From NCBI GenBank assembly GCA_009617715.1, contig VTFK01000587.1:1-64000 (forward strand): a stretch of DNA of 64,000 nt, written 5' to 3'. Each line of letters opens with the position of its first letter. Positions within the stretch are counted from its first letter, which is position 1. Positions 1 to 14,312 of the stretch are shown piece after piece. The translations under genes and the position numbers were made by a program. The notes below the pieces were generated by a model. The model searched no databases. It saw only the letters and a list, made by a program, of their open reading frames with translations, and was not told the origin of the DNA. The DNA comes from Plectrocnemia conspersa. Its lineage: Eukaryota > Arthropoda > Insecta > Trichoptera > Polycentropodidae.

Positions 1-1369
1 ATTAATATTTGTGATTTGAATTTATGTGTTGATATATGTTTTTTAACAATACGATATTTTTTATTTGTAAGTTATATTCGTGCAAAAATTAGTACGGTAA
101 CGTATTTTATATTTACGTGACTGTGTATGACCCAATTTTTTGCAATAAAAAATGTTACGTCCAGTAAATAAATTTTCTATATGGCAACACAACTTATCAT
201 CAGGTAAATATAATTAATAATTTTTAATGCCAATTTTAATATTTCGCATACAATATTATTTTTATATTTATTTGTAGCATAGAAATAGTTAACTCATACA
301 TATTATTATTTATTTAAGAAATTATATTACGATTTTAAAAAATACATAAAACGCCATTTTTGTAATGAGGGCCGGAAGGATTGTTTTCCCAGAGTCCGGT
401 TTTGCTCTCGGCGACCTTGTCACATACGGCCTGCATTATCTAGCATGAAAATATGGCGTTATTTATACGTAAGATATTTTTTTCTTACGGTGCATCTATC
501 ATAATAACGCTTGTGGAAAAACTCAAATGGCTATCGTGTTGATTTTAGTATATTCTGTCTATTGTCACGTACGGTCTGACATGAAAAAAATATAAATAGA
601 ATAATGGCGCTTTAAAAGCATTATACATTTTTATTTACAGGTTTTGGATCCTACAATTTAATTAAAAAAAAATATCAACAAATAATGTAAACAATTATGA
701 AATGCCTCTTCGAATCTTAAATTATTTTGCAGCTAAAACAATAATTTGACATAACATATAGACCTGTAAAACTTGACTGGTATGTTATTGTATATTGCTT
801 AAAGCTCTGCAGAAGTTCTACATTGGTGAAAATTTACCAGATTTTAACGCTTACCACTTGAATAAATTTTTCGCTATTAAGTCTCGGGTATTCTTTCATA
901 TAATAATCATTCATAAGATGGCATTAAAATAATTTAAAAAACGGGACTAATATATGATTTTATTTATTTTAAATATTACACCATATATTATATATTTAAT
1001 TAAATATATAATTTAATAAGTATTTCTCTTAGTTTAAACGTGCTAAGATCAATCTTCATAAATCAAACATTTTATATTACATTTATAAAAAAATCTCTAG
1101 GTAAGCTTCTTATGCACATAACGGCTACCGGGTAAGCGTCGCTGTATGATATATAAAAATTGATGGCCCACAATATAAAGTATATAACACCCGAGCTTTT
1201 TTTTATCCCATAGTATTTATTTATATGGTCCTTGAAAGGCGACCCTTTAGGATTATATATTTATTATGTACAAAAATAAATTTATTTTATAGCTTTTCGA
1301 TTAAATTTCATAGCAGGTGGAGTGTATTATTTTAATAAAATATATCTACACAAATATTGGACAAACATA

Positions 1370-1610
1370 TCAAATTCGCTAATCCGCCGCAAAATCTGAT
1401 AATTGACGGTGGAAAAAGTGAGTCGAGTGGAAAGTGAAAACTTTCTTCGATAACTTTAACAGCGATGATTACTACCTACACACCGGGGAAGATTTATGCT
1501 GGAAGTTAAAACGTCCCATCGATTCGGTGGGATGGGACTGTGGTGGAACGGGACGGGATGTTAGCCAAGAAGCGTTCATGTTCCTTTGTCGACTTTAAAC
1601 GGAGAAAATA
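1370..1610. other. GC-richer non-coding island
   Basis: The base composition rises clearly above the flanking AT-rich DNA. There is a G-rich run around 1520-1560 with repeated GGGA/GGGAC motifs. No ORF or repeat copy was found. It is a candidate regulatory element only by composition. Confidence 0.2.
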
Positions 1611-2079
1611 TGTTTTTTTGTGCATATCGTTTCATTATTTATACTTTTACGCTGTCTGTTTTTATTTGTTACTAAATCATCGTTTTATATTTAATTAGTT
1701 GGTTTTATAAAAAATAATAAAAAATTAGCGAATTATCGCAAAATGCCGTAATAAAATTCTTCCTGGTGTTAAAGACAAACCACAACGCTGTATTTAATTT
1801 TCTAATATACTACTATTACTAAGAACTGTATCATATAATAACTTAATCAAGTTTACGTATATATGTACATAAAAAAAATATTATCTTTTTAATGTGTAGA
1901 TAAATATGACTAAGGATTATGAGAGTTTACAACTTTTCTTATCAATCGTCATATATATCATAAACAACTTTAACTTCCACTTGTCACTTTTGTTTATTTA
2001 CCTGTTATAAATAAATTTATATTATATTTCTATAAAATTAAATGATTGAAATAGTTTTGCTAAATAGTCCGTAAGGTCT

Positions 2080-2130
2080 AGACTTGTTACATATACGCCG
2101 CGGGTTCGAGCCTCGGCAGCAGACCTGAAT
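2080..2130 (+). repeat. possible tRNA-derived SINE relic (B-box-like)
   Basis: The stretch CGCGGGTTCGAGCCTCGG resembles a tRNA T-arm / RNA polymerase III B box (GGTTCGANNC). No cloverleaf or convincing A box can be folded upstream, so it is not a functional tRNA. It could be an old SINE head or a chance match. Confidence 0.2.
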
Positions 2131-4140
2131 CTTTATTTATGCAAATATGCTAAAATTAAAAAATGTGCCCATGCTGAAAATTTATAACTTTTGATTATAA
2201 ATCATAATATACATAATAATTAATACTTACTTGTACTCAGTAGGTACAGATTAACGCATTGGGATTACGCTTGTCTTGTTATAACAAAAAAATAAATATG
2301 ATTGAGCCAAATATATTAAAGGATCTAGTATGTTTAGATATTTTATCTATAAGGGTTTTAAAGTTTTAAAAATTTTAGTTTTGTAATAAATATAACTTTT
2401 CATTATTATTTATACAATTTAAAAATGCACAAACTTAGTAAAATATTTCTGAAATATGCCATTGAAAAACTGAAAGCAAATATATTAGCACACCGAAACT
2501 AGAAACAATGGCCAAATGTGACTGAAAATATGCTATTAATAAAACATGGCTTATAACTGTGAATGCAAGATATTAAAGATAAGATATGATTGTATTAATT
2601 AAATCCTGTAAATGCCGCCATTATAAAAATATTTACTTATTTTATTATCTGTGGCACTTGCTGTTTCCGGAAGATAAGCGTGAATACAACTACTACAGAA
2701 TGTATATAAAAGTAGACCCACTTATTAATAAATTATTATTAATATTCTTAGGAATGGGGTGATTTTTTCGTCACCTATTTTACAGTCCTTAATGCGATTA
2801 ACGAACCATTCCAAAACAGCAAAATTAAAAGTCCTGCATCACTGATATTTTTTATGATCAGCACTTAACCATGAAAGAAGAAACTATAATAGCATTATTT
2901 TATTTTTAATGTACTGTGTTAACGATGCAATTATTAAATCATGTAGCTCTTTCAGCTGAAATAAATTTAAGCTTCCAAGATTTTTTTGTCCGACGGTGAT
3001 TATATATCTGGTAATATTATATGGAAATTATTTTTTATTAAGCTTGAGCTATCGATAAAGTTATTCTTTCAGAAGCAAAATTATTTACGATTTCTAAATA
3101 TCTTATTCGACGTTGGTTACAGATAATTAATTATATTAATTTTTAATTATTTTTTAATAAAATTATAGGGTCCACAGTGACCACTTTTAATTGCAAAGCA
3201 CCGTAAGAATAAAACATCTCACGCATTTGAAACGCTATAAATTCATTTAAAATATTTTCATGGTAGCTAGTGTAGACCGTACGTGACAATAAACGGAATA
3301 AACTAAAGTTATTCGAACTAAAACCATCACGATGGCCATTTGCGATTTTCCACAAGTGTTATTATAATATAACAAATTACACTTAGGGTTCTAAAGCAAT
3401 TTGTCGCGAAGTTGCCAAATCTCACATTTGTTCAAAATATTTAACGGCCGTTCCAAACCTGTTCAGATATGTCATTTCTTTAAAAAAAAAAAACAAGCTT
3501 TTTTAAGCACGCGCCCAACTCATCGTAATTGGTCATGGCATCAAAAAGCGAATGAGCATTACACCTCTTACAGGTTGACCAGTCGGACACGCAGCGCCCA
3601 AATAAGCAATTTTCTTTTAAGATATGCTTCTTATTTGAACTTCCCAATTTTACCACACCAGGATCTGTGCAAACTCGAACATACAGATTGAAAAAGCAGC
3701 CGCTTCCCTCTTCACGTAAACGTTCAACCCGCTTTACAGACGACTAGATTTTACGGACACAGACACGTTTCTATTATATGTATACAACTTTACGTGAACG
3801 TGCAATTTTTGCACAAATAATTATTATAAAAAAAAAACTTGATGTTAAAAATAAAAAAAAACGCGTTACACTTCTTTTATTGAAACGATGAAGTTTTAAG
3901 CGACAATTCGGAAATGTAGCAAAGGGGAGCAAGGAGATAAATCTGACAGATCTTCAACATCATTTAATAGATTGAGTCTGGTCATGTGAAATTGTGCGTT
4001 TTATGGTTTTAAAACCATACTTCATGTCAAAAATATCGACGTGACGAAAAAAAATATATTTCTGGCTACAAAATAAAGGGAAAAGTGACACATGATTAAA
4101 GATAACGACGCAAAAGTTGCATAAAACAGACTTCTTTTAA

Positions 4141-4545
4141 TACAAAACTTGTTTTGAAGCAAAAAAACATTTTTATGACATATTTTCTTTATCAATAAAA
4201 CAATAAAACAAAGGAATTAACAACATTCTAAATCAATAAAACAAAGAAATTAACAGCATTAAGAAAATTAATAGTCTCATAAAAGTTTGTATGGGGTTCC
4301 GATCGACTTAAATACAAAACTTGTTTTGAAGCAAAAAAAACTATTTTTATGACATATTTTATTTTTTAGTAAATATTATAAGGGTTATAATATTAAATCT
4401 ATTTAATAACAAAAAAATGACATTAAAAACAAAACAATTAGCAGCGTTAAGAAAAGTTTGTATAGAGGTCCTATCGATTTAACACAAAACTTGTTTTGAA
4501 GCAAAAAACTATTTTTGTGACATATTTTTTTTTATCGAATATTAT
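4141..4545. repeat. tandem repeat, period about 171 bp, about 2.4 copies
   Basis: The phrase ACAAAACTTGTTTTGAAGCA, followed by an A-run, a TTTTTRTGACATATTTT block and later AAAAGTTTGTATRGRGKTCC, starts at 4141, 4313 and 4483. The spacing is therefore 172 and 170 bp and the third unit is partial. The units differ by scattered substitutions and small indels. The core ACAAAACTTGTTTTG contains an imperfect palindrome (AAAACTTGTTTT). No coding potential was seen. Confidence 0.8.
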
Positions 4546-5689
4546 AAGGTTTATTACAGTTCTATTTTTGATAAAAAATCAATGCATATCTAATCATATT
4601 GTCGTTTCTTATGTGATGTTTGTTCACATAAGAACTTTTAGTGCTAATTAACCCAAAGTAGACGTAAAAATCGATGATAAAAACGACAACACCTTAATGC
4701 AATCGATTGTTAGATTTGATACAGGTTACAGTTTTAAATGTACATATGATAAATACACGTTTTTGTGAAATTTAATTTATCTGAGATTGTTTGGTAAGGG
4801 TATTTATTTTCAAGCTGCGGACAGACCATGTAACATTTAACGCATTCATAGTGAAATATTTTGCTGGGTGTAAAGTTTTATTTGGTACTTATGAGTGTTA
4901 ATTATGTATACCCAGACCGGAGAAGCAAATGAAAATTAAGGTCTTATTATAGTTGTGTAAAATAGTAGTTTGTTTTTAATATGTAGTTTGCTTTAATGAC
5001 AGTAAAGGGGATACAGTTAAACTCTAGTATATTTAATTCTACAAATTGTTTTAAATATGTGGGATTATTAATCTAAATAAAAAAGTAGGTATTTATACAT
5101 TTAGGTTATAGTAAGAATAAGTTGATTTGTCAACGGTAAAGATAAGCTATTTTTTATTAATTTAAATTTTATTTTGAGGTAAATGTGTGTTTTTATTGGA
5201 GCATAAATTTACTGCGTCGTCAACAAATAAAGCTTTTGAGTTAATAAATCACTTGTTAATTATTGTAAATAAAAGGAGCTCTAAAATTTATTATTTAAAG
5301 CGTATTTACTGAAAAATTAATAAAATGAATGTATATATATAATGTCAGTACTCCAAACGCAATCTTAAGCTTTGTAATGTTGAAGTACAGTGCTTAAATG
5401 GACATTCTTTGGTCAAAGCCCCAAGGATGTTTCAGAGCTGGATATGATGGGTAGGGGAACGTGAGCATCTAAACCGAGTAGTTAATTATGTTATTACTTT
5501 TTCATATATGTATTAATAGTGTTATGGTTTATTTTCTGTATACAAAAAAAATTCAATATAATTCAACAGCTTCTAATAGATAAATCTTTGCAAAAATTCA
5601 AAGTACGTGCTTTTATTATGTTAGCAGATTATACGCCATAAATCAAATTCAAGAGGCTTAAACAAATATTTATTTATTTTTTGCGGGTG

Positions 5690-6010
5690 CTCCTTTAATA
5701 TATGAATTTCGATGATGGAGTGAAAACTGCGTTGAGCTAGTCCTGTCATTTTTCTTATCACGCCAATTCTGCAAAATTCTCACCTTTTACTTTACGATCC
5801 GGCGAGTTTTAATACCGCGCGAATATTTCGCACATCCTGTGGGCTTATCGCTCAAAGCACGCTAATTTCGCTCGTCAAATTTAGATAAAAGCGAGAACCC
5901 AGGTGTAAACTTTACTCAAATGAAGTTCAAGGTAAAAACGTGACTATAATGTGATTATTACACATCGCACGATCAATCATTTTACTACACGCGATACGTT
6001 TCGATGGCGT
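5690..6010. other. GC-richer non-coding island
   Basis: The stretch contains CpG-bearing sequence (for example ACCGCGCGAAT, CACGCGATACG) in an AT-rich background, with no ORF and no second copy in the window. It is a candidate regulatory region by composition alone. Confidence 0.2.
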
Positions 6011-6581
6011 ACTTTGCAATCGATATAAATATTATGATTTTCTTGGTGTTAAAATCATGACGCAGAACTAATTATGACGTGCCAAATAAAGATAATTACA
6101 CTTATTTTAAGTCACTGTAATTACTGATAAACATTTAAATATGTTTGACACGGCTTACGAGTCACAATATTTTAAATTATGAGCTTTTCTCATAACTCGA
6201 AAAATAACATTCTTTTGTTACAGCAGATTAAAATATTAAAATTAATTTAAATACTACTTAATCAAATCAGTTATTTTATTGCTTTATTTATATGGATAAA
6301 ACGGGAAATATAATATTTTTTATGAAGCATAATATTGATTCAATCTTAATAACTCTAAATTGATATGGGTGATAAAATCTATATTACAATAATACATATA
6401 CTGTATTAACTCCCGTATTAGCTATTAAATGTAATGAGCTAATTTATATTTACTGTAATTTGGTAACTTTGCTTGTTACATACTTGATTATATTTTAGCG
6501 ACACTAACTTGATGATATTATTAAAGAATTCACAAATATAATCGATACAAAAAATTAATCAAGTAATACCTTGACTTTATT

Positions 6582-6711
<130 letters not shown>

Positions 6712-8433
6712 ATAAAAATAAATAAAAAACAACATAAATAATTATAGGAATTGAATTTTTGCTAGTAGAAATATATACCTACTGGTGAAAATGTATTTGG
6801 ACTAGTGAATATATAACTTTACTGAAAAATACACATTTATACATCACATGTAAATGTATATATTATATGTATATTACTACATATGGAAAAGTTAAAATAA
6901 TTTAATTATGCTAGCACCTGCTAAATAAATTAAATTTTCAGTGGTAAAAATATGTTTATATACAGGTAAATGTATTTCGATATGATTTTACTAAAATTAC
7001 ATATTTAAAAAAAAAAATTTTTGTGATAGATTTTTTAAGATAGTCCGAATTTTTTTATTTAAAATCAGGGACATCATCTTATATTTTCTTAATATTTTTA
7101 TACCATTAAGATTTGTAGTATTTATTTTAAATGACATGTATTTTTCTGGTTAAATTCAAAGGGGGTAAAATGCCCACACTTTCCCCCTTTCATATGACGT
7201 CCCTACTGTCTTCAGTGCCATGTGTAACCCTTTTATCATTTCAACTGTCAGAAGATCCAAAAGTTTTTCAACTCTCGGCGCCCTTGCTGAATCTAGGTTT
7301 TCCCAAGGCGCACTATGTCAATTTGTAACAAGTACACTTTGCGAAATAGCGAATATTTTGTATCATTGAAGGGTTATGTAAAAATATAGTATAGGTTTCT
7401 GCAAACAGCTAAGTTACTAAGTGAATCACTGGTTCACTATGTTTAAAACGTCTAAATAGCTAGCTTTCATAAATAGAATAACCACATACAAAAATATTTT
7501 AAGATAGTTCATTCTGAAGTGAAATCGATTAATATGTTACACATCCGATGGTGGTAAAAATATTAGCAGAACTTAAGGCGTAGTTAAACAAAAAAATGTG
7601 TTTAATAACAAAGGGCTTTATTTGATTATTCATCGTAATATTTATTAACCGATCTTTTGTGGGAAACATCTCAATCTATCATGTATTATTGAACCAGTTA
7701 TATCAGCGATAAACTTTCTTCACTCTCGGAAACTTAATTTTCAACAGTTTTGTGACTCATTTTAATCAGAAATAAAATACGAATATCTAATTAGCTCTAA
7801 ATACAATTGCTTGTTTAATGTAAAGTTTTATTAGGATTTTTTAACGAAATATCGTTAAAAACAAACAAATTACCCTTTGTGGTAATATGCAAAGCCATTT
7901 AAAATTCGATTCAAAGTTTTGTGGTTGGTATTGCACATTGATATATTTAATGTCAGCTACGAGGAGCTGGTCTCTTTCTTCTTGTTCTATTTCTTACTAT
8001 ACAATATTTTTTTGTGTATTTTAATAATACAATTTATTGTTATTAAAACAATCGCAATCTAATTTAAATAAAATAAAATACAGTTTTATACTAATTGAGA
8101 GGGTTAAACTGAAATCGCGAATTTTTGCCCCACTGCACAGCAATGGTATCGGTATACAAATCCATATTGTTTTACACTGAAGTACGTTAGCTATCCCAAA
8201 GCAAAGTTTTGACTAGATTGTTTGAGTTTCGGTACGAGGTGCGTGGGTATTCATTACATCGAAATATCCCCGAACTACACTAGCTCCTCGAAGATAATCC
8301 AAACTTGCGTACACGGTTGATATATTTAAACACGTACATGAACTAACTTAAAAATGCAAGGTAATAAACATATATTGTCATGCTCAGAATATATCAAAGA
8401 GCTACAGTACCAAACAATTATTGTAAATATTGT

Positions 8434-8500
8434 TTGGAGGTCAGCAAACTACGGCCTGTGGGCCAAATCCGGCCTACGAGCTGTACAAAAAATATGTTTT
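8434..8500 (+). mobile_element. hAT-type transposon terminus relic
   Basis: The sequence GAGGTCAGCAAACTACGGCC followed by TGTGGGCCAAATCCGGCC closely resembles the widespread hAT terminal pattern (CAGGGGTCGGCAAAC...GCGGGCCAAATCCGGCC) known from vertebrate and invertebrate non-autonomous hAT elements. The expected CAGGG start is degraded to TTGGAG. No matching inverted end or 8-bp duplication was found, so this looks like a one-ended relic. The family call rests on recall of the terminal pattern. Confidence 0.5.
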
Positions 8501-9339
8501 TTTTTGTAAAAATAGGACACCGCTGTGAAAACACTTTTAACGAGTTAAGTCACAAAGTACACGCACAAATCAGAAAGGATTAAAATTTCCGTTCTTGATA
8601 AAAAATAATGCGTGCATTATTTTCTATCAAGACTGCAATTTATTTAAAAAAAAATTGGTTAGTAAAAAAGAGGCGGATACCAATAATAAACACTCTCATA
8701 AAAAGGTCATGGATAGTAATAATAGAACGCAGACAATCAAGAATCATCTTCTCTCAGACTCTTCGTTTGCTAACATATACCTTGAAGTGTAAGGTATCGG
8801 ATCTTTAAGAGCTCTCTCAAACCGAAAGAAGATAGATCCAACTTTAGATCAGCGAAGAAAGCAGAAATAACCGCTTTTTTTCTTCACATTCACTGGTCCA
8901 GCTCGACGTCCATTACCTAAAGTAAGCCCGCTTGGTTTACTTTAGATTATTTTAGACTTAATCTCATAACTTAATATTATATGAACGCTAGATAACCGAT
9001 TTTATTGTTTTTGACGTGGATTCTAAGCAGGGACCTTGAATTTTCTCAGAAATGTAATTTAATAAAATACTATGAATCCGAATGAAATGTAAATATTAAA
9101 AACACGACCTCCCCCTAGAAAAATCTGAAATGACGTCCCTGCTAAAATATCTCTAACTAGATATTTATGTTACTGAAATATTTAGGTTGTTTTCTCACGT
9201 TACTTGGTATTAAAGCTTATAATAAAGTTTTATATTTCACTCCTAGAGTTTATAATGCAGTGATTAAAGATAATAAACTTTATAGTATTTTCACTCACAC
9301 AGTACACAAAGCTTTGTTCAATATCGCTTTTTGTATAAA

Positions 9340-9790
9340 ATGGAAGACGAAAAGACCGCGCAGACAACCGAAACGACCCAGTTGTTAAGTCGAACGGCGA
9401 TAAAGAATAAAATCGGATATTTCGGAAGCGGAAACAGGCACGCATTATTCAATCGCTGTGAAAATTCTACTCTTAAGGCCGGAAAATGAACTAGCGTAAT
9501 TGCCTACGTGCCAGTATTAGACTGGAGATGTCGGGAAAAAACTTTTTGGGGAATCAATAAGAAAGGGTTGTTCCGAGTACTATTACCCCGGCAAGGTGGC
9601 TGAGGGTTTCTTCGATTAATCCTGACAGGATTGCCGATAGGCCTGGATTATTGCCTGGATATTAATAAGGAGAGCACTTTGTGGGAAATTTCGTGCAAGC
9701 TGTGCCCTTTGAGAACGATTCGAATTATTGTCACGCGTTTCAGTGGGGATGCAAATCAGAGACATTTGCGACGACGTTGGTAATTTAGAA
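9340..9790. other. GC-richer non-coding island
   Basis: About 450 bp of mixed composition with several CpGs and no convincing ORF. It lacks resemblance to other parts of the window. Candidate conserved regulatory DNA, by composition only. Confidence 0.2.
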
Positions 9791-9885
9791 TTTTGCTATA
9801 ATACATGTAGTTAAATATCAAACTTGATCAAGCTTAATTTTCAAGGTTACATATATAGTTTTTGTGTGATAAAGCCAGTAGCGTA

Positions 9886-9922
9886 ACTACCGCCTGGGCA
9901 GCCTTCCGGGGGTCGAGAATTT
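9886..9922 (+). mobile_element. possible DNA-transposon terminus relic
   Basis: The sequence CAGTAGCGTAACTACCGCC then TGGGCAGCC resembles the CAGTGGCGTAACTA-type ends found at some arthropod DNA transposons. Only one end is visible and no target duplication was identified, so the assignment is weak. Confidence 0.2.
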
Positions 9923-11379
9923 ATTTATTAGACTTAAACATTATTTATTTTCATTAAACAAATAAATAAATAAAATTTAATAAAACTTATTCTTTAATTA
10001 AATAACCAATTAATCAAGAATGATAATAAAAATTACATTTTAAGGCCGATCAAAAAATTAAAACGTTTAACTCTGAGAAAAATTCCTAATACGTAAAAAG
10101 TCCTTCCTGTTATTTTATTTAAAGAAATAAGCTATGCTTAAATAAGTATTAGTGATCTAGCGTCATCATTGGCAAAGTGTATCTCTTATCATAAAATTCA
10201 GTATTTATTTTCAAAATATATAGATCCGAGAAACGGATTTTTGGATTTTTAAAATCTAAAGGAAAATTTCTACCTTAATATAATTATGTTTTATAGCGCC
10301 TACGCTCGTGCAACAACAACTAAAAATGATCAATTACTATAAATTAAAATAATTGATTAAATTAAAAAAGGAAGTAGTGCAACTACTGTGACTAAAATTG
10401 GAACGTCTCGTTTTTGATCTAGCAAAATTTGTAATATAGCAATCGAAGATTATGAAGATCATGAGGATTAAGATTAAAGCTTAGCTTTTGTGTGCCACGT
10501 TTACACGGTAGATACGTTTCAAAAAATATGGCGTAAAAAAATTGTATTTTTACCGTTTCTTGAAATAAAGTAAAAAAGCAAACTCTTCAGCGAAACGCAT
10601 GCACTGCAAAAAGCAACTCAGAAAACACTGCAGTGGGGGAGGTTCAACATGTAGTTCAAAGCAAGAAGTGGAAGTGTGCTATTACGCCCGTGTGAACGAA
10701 ATATATTTGATTTGAAGTATTTTTAAAACAATATATTTTTTCCTAACCGCGTATAAAAAGTACCGCGTAAATCGAGGGAGAAGTGTAATATGTTATATGT
10801 AAATAAACGATCTGACCTATATAAAGTACTAAGTAAGTATAATACAATATAAGCAATCATGTGATAAAATCACTAAAATATGTATACATTTGATTATTCA
10901 AATTATTTATTGGTATGAAATTACGATTTCAGAGCAGAAACTTGGGCTAACCCTTTTGATCGTAATTTAACAATCTCCTTGCTCGATTTAAGCTTTGAAT
11001 CTGGGCTTATCCTTAGGTATTTAACGTTGCGTTTTCAATTTATAGCATTTCCTTGTCCTCCTTTCAGATTCAGCGGTTCTGCTTACGCGCGGTGAATATT
11101 TTATGGCTTTGGTTTTGTAAACCTTTATATATTTATTGGTTTAAAAATAATAAACGATACATTATGATTAATGGCAATAAGATAAATAATAATATGAATA
11201 TTATAAATACATTTATATTCAAAACTATTAAGCAATAAATCTTTCATATGTAATTCAAGGTTGGACAGATTTAACCGTGGAGTTAAATCTCAGTTGGCCT
11301 TGTTATATGATACAATACGTAACGTGACTCTTCTATCTACAAATTGATATGATAATTAAAATTGACCAATCAAGTCACA

Positions 11380-11880
11380 AACGTGTGAACACTTTATGGT
11401 ATCTAGTTACAGTCAAACGTATTAACAGCGACGGTTCTTGACCCAGACAATGTTTTTTGACTCACGTTCACGTATCTGATAAGAAAGTAAAACGCGATAC
11501 AACTGTAAAGAAAATCATGCTATGAAATTTCGAGAATTACACCTAAATCTGACGAGTGAAGTTGTGCAAAAGGAAAATGGATAAAAGGACGAATTTCATT
11601 TGCAGTTAAAGTCGACGAGATCGAAGTTATGTCGAAACGTAATGAAGATGACTTTTTTTACGTTTTGGAAGAATTAAATTCATTAAAAAAATATATTATT
11701 CGTAAATGATTGTAAAATTTCACGGGTAACTTCTCGCAGGGATTTTACGATCGCAATATTCGGGTTTTAAAACCGTTCTGAGTTATCGTCCCGTGAAATT
11801 TTTCGGTTTTATTGCGACGAAACTAACCGACCGCCATATTCATGAATGTCTGTTAATTCACATGATGATTGCGTTTAAAT
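11380..11880. other. mixed-composition non-coding stretch
   Basis: The stretch is moderately GC-richer than its flanks, with several CpG dinucleotides and a repeated TTTACG/GATCGC flavour around 11740-11830. No ORF, RNA gene or repeat relationship was found. Confidence 0.15.
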
Positions 11881-12839
11881 AAAATGATATATTACCTAAG
11901 TTAATTTTTTTTATAACAACAGTATTAAACTGTTGTAGAAATATTATATATGATATGAAGAATACTCATGAATAAAATAATGTTTTAATGCTGTTAAACT
12001 TATTTATATATAAAATAATAAGATATTGTCTAATTGTATAAAATATTTATATATTTGATTATAGTTCATAATCATATAGAACTATGTGTAGTGATTTATA
12101 TTTATTTAAAAAAACTTTTAAACTCTGTATGTTAAAGTATTATCATACCTGAATCATAAAACAATAAAATAAAAACGTCTTTTCAATCAATCAGATACCT
12201 TTATGATTTCATTATTATTTTACAACATATTGTGTTGACATATTGAGCAATAAACACTTCACAAAATAATCATTGCAAGATAGGTAAGAATATTTGGGTC
12301 AGTGAAAAACAAAACTCTTTAGTAACAACATTAATTGATTAATCACATTTTAGTTAATTCATAACAGCACATTATGAGTTTTTCCGGTAATGCATTATTT
12401 ATGTTAGTTTACATAAACAGCGAAGCTCACAGGACCGAAAAAAACATACATTCAAAATCGCCACCCAATAATGAAACCTGAATTTAATATCTCGTGCATC
12501 ATCTTACTGACTGATATAAAAAAATCATATTGCATATTTCTTAGAATAAAATCAGTGTTTTATTTATAAAAGTGTCAGTTGTATATTAAATTGAGCATAC
12601 ATGTGATCAATCACTGATGTGCAATTATAATTAACTGTTACATACATTTGATTAGATATTTAAACTGCATTGTAACATGACTACTATTAATAATATCGTA
12701 CATTTTTAATATATGGTTAATTAAGTGAAACACTGATGTATTATATGTCTATTAAAATCTAGCAGTGATTTTATGTGAATAAATTTGACTAATTAACATA
12801 TCCGCAGCTATTATTTATGGTAAATGTCTTTGATTCTAT

Positions 12840-13260
12840 TAAATTAGTTCTAGGGCGGTGATTAACCATACAAAAGCTTCCATGGGATGTACGAGCGCAA
12901 ATTTTCCATCAAGTAGAGCCAATTCATGGCGGCATTCTATATTAGTCAAAGCGCCAAAGTGTTTTCGCGCTTCGCAGTCGCCGATTGAAGAGAGTAATTA
13001 AGGGGCTGTGGAATTGAATTGAATTGAAGAAGCGTTCTCGTCAGGGGAGGGGCTAAAAGTCCGAAAACAATTTAATTAATTAGTGCATTAGTTTCCATAA
13101 GCGGCACAGTCGGCTCATTTTCGTTTCAATCACGGAAGGAAAATCTAATAAGGGGACACGCTATCTCAACCCACTCGGATGGCTTAAGGGTAATCACGGG
13201 GTATCCGGGACATGCTAATAAAAATACCCTTTCGGTAAGATTTTCCTAGTGAAGTTAAAT
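12840..13260. other. GC-richer non-coding island with homeodomain-like sites
   Basis: About 400 bp of higher GC contain AT-core motifs such as AGAGAGTAATTAAGG and CAATTTAATTAATTAGTGC, embedded in non-repetitive sequence. AT-core TAATTA motifs within a GC-richer island are typical of insect enhancers, but the same motif is common by chance in AT-rich DNA. No coding potential. Confidence 0.25.
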
Positions 13261-14312
13261 ATTTTGTAATGATTTCAGCAAATTTTATTAAAAAAGTTGC
13301 ATATTATTAAAACAATATTTATAAAAACTTTGAATCAACAATCGTAAAAATAAAATTTAGTAATATTTGATTAATACTAAAACTGTAAATTAAAAATATT
13401 CTGTGTGCTTAGTCACATAAAAAATACTTTTATAGTACTTTACACATGATGGATTTTTAACGCATATTTTTGAAGCGTATCCGCATATTTTAAAAGCTTC
13501 ATGTCTTTTTTACACCCTTGAAACTTTGCCATAATTTTGTGTGTTTTTTCCTTCATTTTTTATGTCATTTTTCGTATAAAGTATTTACTATGTGAATTAA
13601 GGGATGGGTGTAGTAAAGTTTTTTTTTTTTTTCAAAGATCAGAAGTTGAAAAATACCGCAACTTTGACGAAGAGTTATAAATTGTAAAATCGATAGTGAG
13701 TTAGTCATACATGTGAGAAGTTAATACACTTAAAGATTGGTTTAAGCGCATCAAAGTCAGTAATTAAGTTTTCTAAAATCTGCTGCATTTTGGAAGGCAA
13801 CGAAAAAGCGTATGTTAATGAATGAAAACTTTGATACTCCAGATACTACCGACCGAGGAAGCAGCCGCTTCCCATTTAACGTCAATTTCATAGTTCAACG
13901 CGATCATTGAAAACAACTGGATTCTACAATACGCAAACAAAGCTAAGAGCGCATCACATATGTATATGTACATATAAGTCTTTACATAAATTGTTGCGAA
14001 TCTAATAATTTATAATACAAATAACCTTGTCTTTTATAAAAAAATAAACGCGTGACCGTAAGGTCAGCACAATTATATCTTATGTTTTATATTTTGATAT
14101 TTTAACGTTTTTACTTACATGTGGTTTTTTAAATCGTTTGTTAAAGCGCCTTATGCTATAACTATAGTTTAAAGCGAGAAAGCAAAATAATAATGCCGCA
14201 CTACACTCTCTGGAAGTTGTCCGAACCGAAGTTACAACTGATGTCGGCCGAGACCTATGACTTCGAGTAAGCGACCACACTGCCACAAATTTCTTATGCC
14301 GTGAGGACGGCG

